A stretch of DNA of 64,000 bases from Sphingomonas aquatilis. GTDB taxonomy: Bacteria; Pseudomonadota; Alphaproteobacteria; Sphingomonadales; Sphingomonadaceae. The notes under the pieces are model-generated. The model made no database searches and had not been told where the DNA came from. It worked only from the letters and a program-made list of their open reading frames with translations. Of this stretch, positions 61,684 through 64,000 are shown in pieces. The translations under genes were made by a program, and so were the position numbers. Location of the stretch: the NCBI RefSeq assembly GCF_014196115.1, contig NZ_JACIDB010000001.1, positions 1,054,001-1,118,000 of the forward strand. Direction: 5' to 3'. How positions within the stretch are numbered: position 1 is the stretch's first letter; each line of letters begins with the position of its first letter.

Positions 61684-62399
61684 TCGATCCCGCAACGCCG
61701 CCGGCCCGCGGATCGATCGGATCGTTTCTGGGCAAGGCCGCGGGCGTTATCGTCCTGCTGGCGCTCGCGGTGCTGCTCGGCCTGTGGGCGATCCAGCGCT
61801 ATGTCGAACGGCGGCTCGCGCCCGATCCCACCACGGTCGCCAGCGCCAGCCTGCAGGGATTGCGCGAACAGAACCGGCTGTCGGCCTTCGCGGCGCGCTT
61901 CGTCGCCGTCTCTACCTCACGCCAGTCGCAGCTTGGCCTGTCGACCGAAAAGACGCTGATCATGCCGGGCACCGTTCGCTACGAAGTGGACCTCGCCAAG
62001 CTGACGCCCTCCGACGTTATCTGGGACGCTGGCACCAAGACGCTGTCGGTGCGCCTGCCGCCGGTGGAGATCGACGGGCCGCAGATCGATCTGGCGCAGC
62101 TGCGCGAATATGGCAGCGGCGGCATCCTGTCGCACGTCACCGATGCCGAGGCGCAACTCGATACGGCCAACCGGCGGGCCGGGCAGGCCGAACTGGTGCG
62201 GCAGGCGCGCGACGCTGCTCCGATGAAGCTCGCCCGCGATGCGACGCGCCGCGCGGTGGAGACCAGCTTCGCCATGCCGCTGCGCGCTGCCGGGATCGAC
62301 GCCCAGGTGAAGGTACGCTTCGCCGATGATCCGACGCCAGCGGGCGAGCGTTGGGATACCAGCCGGTCGTTGCAGGAAGTTCTTGGCAACGCAGAGTGA
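61665..62399 (+). CDS. DUF4230 protein, membrane anchored
   Basis: This 244-residue protein has one TM helix (about 16-38, GKAAGVIVLLALAVLLGLWA) and an extracytoplasmic domain of the DUF4230 type (LSAFAARFVAVSTSRQSQLG, VRYEVDLAKLTPSDVIWDAG, LSVRLPPVEIDGPQI). The function of the family is unknown. Its start lies inside the MBL gene (19-bp overlap). Confidence 0.85.
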   Translation: MADPRVIDPATPPARGSIGSFLGKAAGVIVLLALAVLLGLWAIQRYVERRLAPDPTTVASASLQGLREQNRLSAFAARFVAVSTSRQSQLGLSTEKTLIMPGTVRYEVDLAKLTPSDVIWDAGTKTLSVRLPPVEIDGPQIDLAQLREYGSGGILSHVTDAEAQLDTANRRAGQAELVRQARDAAPMKLARDATRRAVETSFAMPLRAAGIDAQVKVRFADDPTPAGERWDTSRSLQEVLGNAE

Positions 62400-62444
62400 G
62401 GCCCGGCGTTGAGCCCGGCGTGGGTATCGCCTAACGGGGGTGTC

Positions 62445-63458
62445 ATGGAACTGACGACCAATCTGGCAGGGCTGGACCTGCGCGCCGAGATCGACCGCCT
62501 CCGCAAGGAGCGCAACGCCGTCATCCTCGCGCATTACTATCAAAAGCCCGAGTTGCAGGACCTGGCCGATTTCGTCGGTGACAGTCTGGATCTCAGCCGC
62601 AAGGCGCAGGCGACCGATGCCGACGTCATCGCCTTTTGCGGTGTGCGCTTCATGGCGGAAACTGCGAAGATCCTCAGCCCCGACAAGACGGTGGTGCTGC
62701 CCGACATGGATGCCGGGTGCAGCCTGGAAGACAGCTGCCCGCCCGAACAATTCGCCGCCTTCCGCGCCGCGCATCCCGATCACATCGCGCTGACATACAT
62801 TAACTGCTCGACCGAGGTGAAGGCGCTCAGCGACATCATCGTCACCTCCTCGTCCGCGGAAACGATCCTCGCCCAATTGCCGCGCGATCAGAAGATCATC
62901 TTCGGCCCCGACCGCAATCTCGGCGGCTACCTCCAGCGCAAGACCGGGCGCGAGCTATTGCTCTGGCCGGGCGTGTGCATCGTGCATGAGGCATTCAGCG
63001 AGACCGAGCTGCTGAAGCTCAAGGCGCAATATCCCGGCGCCCCCGTCGCGGCGCACCCCGAATGCCCCGCGGTGATCCTGGATCACGCCGATTATGTCGG
63101 TTCGACGCGCGGCATCCTGGAATATGCCAATGCGATGCCCGGCGACACGCTGATCGTCGCGACCGAGCCGCACATCATCCACCAGATGGAAAAGGCGATG
63201 CCGACCAAGCGCTTCATCGGTGCGCCGGGTGCGGACGGCAATTGCAACTGCAACATCTGCCCGTACATGGCGCTCAACACGCTGGAAAAGCTGTATATCG
63301 CCCTGCGTGACCTCACGCCGCGCATCGAGATCGAGGAAGGGCTGCGGATCAAGGCGAAGAAGAGCCTGGATGCCATGCTGGCGCTCGCCTCGACCAGCGT
63401 CGGCAAGGGCGATCTGGGGCCGGCGCCGGTGGCGCCGGTCCCTGTCACGGGGGACTGA
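62445..63458 (+). CDS. nadA: Quinolinate synthase
   Basis: This 4Fe-4S enzyme condenses iminoaspartate with DHAP to quinolinate in de novo NAD synthesis. It has 337 residues. It shows NAVILAHYYQKPELQDLADF, FCGVRFMAETAK, PDMDAGCSLEDSCP, HPECPAVI and GNCNCNICPYMALNT, so cluster-ligand Cys candidates are present. ATG 62445 (MELTTNL) is used; an ATG at 62409 is 12 codons upstream. nadC begins 226 bp after its stop; nadB is not seen. Confidence 0.96.
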   Translation: MELTTNLAGLDLRAEIDRLRKERNAVILAHYYQKPELQDLADFVGDSLDLSRKAQATDADVIAFCGVRFMAETAKILSPDKTVVLPDMDAGCSLEDSCPPEQFAAFRAAHPDHIALTYINCSTEVKALSDIIVTSSSAETILAQLPRDQKIIFGPDRNLGGYLQRKTGRELLLWPGVCIVHEAFSETELLKLKAQYPGAPVAAHPECPAVILDHADYVGSTRGILEYANAMPGDTLIVATEPHIIHQMEKAMPTKRFIGAPGADGNCNCNICPYMALNTLEKLYIALRDLTPRIEIEEGLRIKAKKSLDAMLALASTSVGKGDLGPAPVAPVPVTGD

Positions 63459-63462
63459 CGCG

Positions 63463-63612
63463 TCAGCGCGACGATGTCGGGGTCGACGCGCCGAGAAGTT
63501 CGTGCGCGGCACCGAGGTGGATCGCCACCATCGTCAGCTCCAGCGTATCGGCCAAGGCCAAAGCAGCCGCGAGCAACCGGCGCAATTCGGCCTCGTCAGC
63601 ATCGTCATCCAT
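63463..63612 (-). CDS. Small conserved-looking protein antisense-oriented between nadA and nadC
   Basis: This 49-residue acidic helical protein on the minus strand (MDDDADEAELRRLLAAALAL then ADTLELTMVAIHLGAAHELL) overlaps no gene. Its compact helix-strand pattern and full use of the gap suggest a real gene. No family recognised. Confidence 0.5.
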   Translation of the reverse strand: MDDDADEAELRRLLAAALALADTLELTMVAIHLGAAHELLGASTPTSSR

Positions 63613-63684
63613 CTGTCGCCCTCCCGTTCCCGTCACATGTGATCGCCGCTTTTCCTTCCGGCCCCCCAATAGGATGATCCAGCC

Positions 63685-64000
63685 ATGCGCTTCCGTCTGG
63701 ACGGCTTCGATACCGACGCCTTTATCGCCGCCACCCTGGCGGAGGACCTGGGGGAGGCGGGCGATATCACCTCTGCCGCGGTGATCCCGGCAGAGGCGCG
63801 CTTCGCCGGCGTGATGGACACGCGCGAGGCGATCGTGGTCGCGGGGCTGGGCCTGGCGGAGGGCTTTTTTCACGCGCTCGATCCGCAGGCGGTGATCACG
63901 CCGCTCGCGGCCGATGGCGATCGTGTGCCGGCCGGCACAGACCTGATGCGGATCGAGGGATCGGCGCGTGCGATGCTGACCGCCGAACGCTCGGCGCTGA
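63685..64000 (+). CDS. nadC: Nicotinate-nucleotide pyrophosphorylase (carboxylating), partial
   Basis: The first 105 codons are inside the window; the rest lies beyond its right edge. This enzyme converts quinolinate and PRPP to nicotinate mononucleotide. Markers so far are FIAATLAEDLGEAGDITSAA near the start, and GDRVPAGTDLMRIEGSARAM, a typical NadC block. It follows nadA, as is common. Confidence 0.93.
   Translation, partial: MRFRLDGFDTDAFIAATLAEDLGEAGDITSAAVIPAEARFAGVMDTREAIVVAGLGLAEGFFHALDPQAVITPLAADGDRVPAGTDLMRIEGSARAMLTAERSAL

Noticed and set aside
1..64000. CRISPR array, tRNA, rRNA or prophage genes
   Set aside because: No regularly spaced direct repeats, no tRNA cloverleaf-like sequence and no integrase or phage structural motif were noticed. 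A dedicated search (for example with a covariance model) was not possible here.

Overview
The window looks like chromosomal DNA of a sphingomonad (Alphaproteobacteria, Sphingomonadaceae, Sphingomonas-like). The main evidence is high GC with alphaproteobacterial gene content, a serine palmitoyltransferase whose residue numbering matches the characterised Sphingomonas enzyme, an ATP12-type F1 chaperone, a DUF1476 F1-ATPase zeta inhibitor, and GlyQ/GlyS as separate subunits. I see no rRNA, tRNA, CRISPR array, transposase or prophage. Almost all of the sequence is housekeeping or envelope related, with dense 1-4 bp overlaps between neighbouring genes.

Layout: 1-6.6 kb holds a membrane-anchored FKBP isomerase and a three-gene heavy-metal-type RND efflux operon (minus strand). 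The efflux operon is divergent from a two-component system (6.7-8.7 kb). Next come a PAS-GAF hybrid histidine kinase, pncB and a diguanylate cyclase (8.8-13.9 kb), a GNAT-like protein, a fatty acid desaturase and two unknown proteins (13.9-17.6 kb). From 27.1 back to 17.9 kb, all on the minus strand, run obgE, proB, a sphingolipid cluster (cerR-like reductase, dedicated acyl carrier protein, spt), a CHASE3-type hybrid kinase, lptF and lptG. 27.2-31.2 kb carries two tandem AraC paralogues and a TetR/hydrolase divergent pair. 31.2-35.1 kb is crcB-rluA-paiB and HAD-small membrane protein-ATP12 (minus). 35.3-41.9 kb holds an esterase, envelope proteins with glycine zippers, OsmC, a 2OG oxygenase-like protein, pth and rplY. 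42.2-49.4 kb has a TraB/GumN protein, glyQ, glyS and ppdK. 49.6-57.0 kb has a split 3-oxoacid CoA-transferase, an alpha/beta hydrolase, a GST, leuC, a small ORF, leuD and a quinone oxidoreductase. 57.0-64.0 kb has a 47-residue membrane protein, the ATPase inhibitor, BolA and monothiol Grx, a BlaI/BlaR1-type pair, an MBL hydrolase, a DUF4230 protein, nadA, a small ORF and the start of nadC.

The most distinctive signals are: (1) a 150-bp palindromic repeat inserted exactly in frame in glyS, adding 50 residues; (2) several families of paired palindromic (REPIN-like) repeats, including two 94-bp copies about 16 kb apart with conserved ends; (3) the spt-acp-cerR cluster continuing on the same strand to a hybrid kinase and lptFG, in a lineage whose outer leaflet is known for glycosphingolipids; (4) two 16-bp BlaI-type operators 21 bp apart in front of a BlaI/M56-peptidase pair with no penicillin-binding sensor domain; (5) CoA-transferase subunits separated by an acid phosphatase and a small unknown gene; (6) an operator-like region (dyad plus 10-bp-period direct repeat) between the efflux operon and its divergent regulator. 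All functional calls come from reading motifs in the translated sequence. No database search was run.
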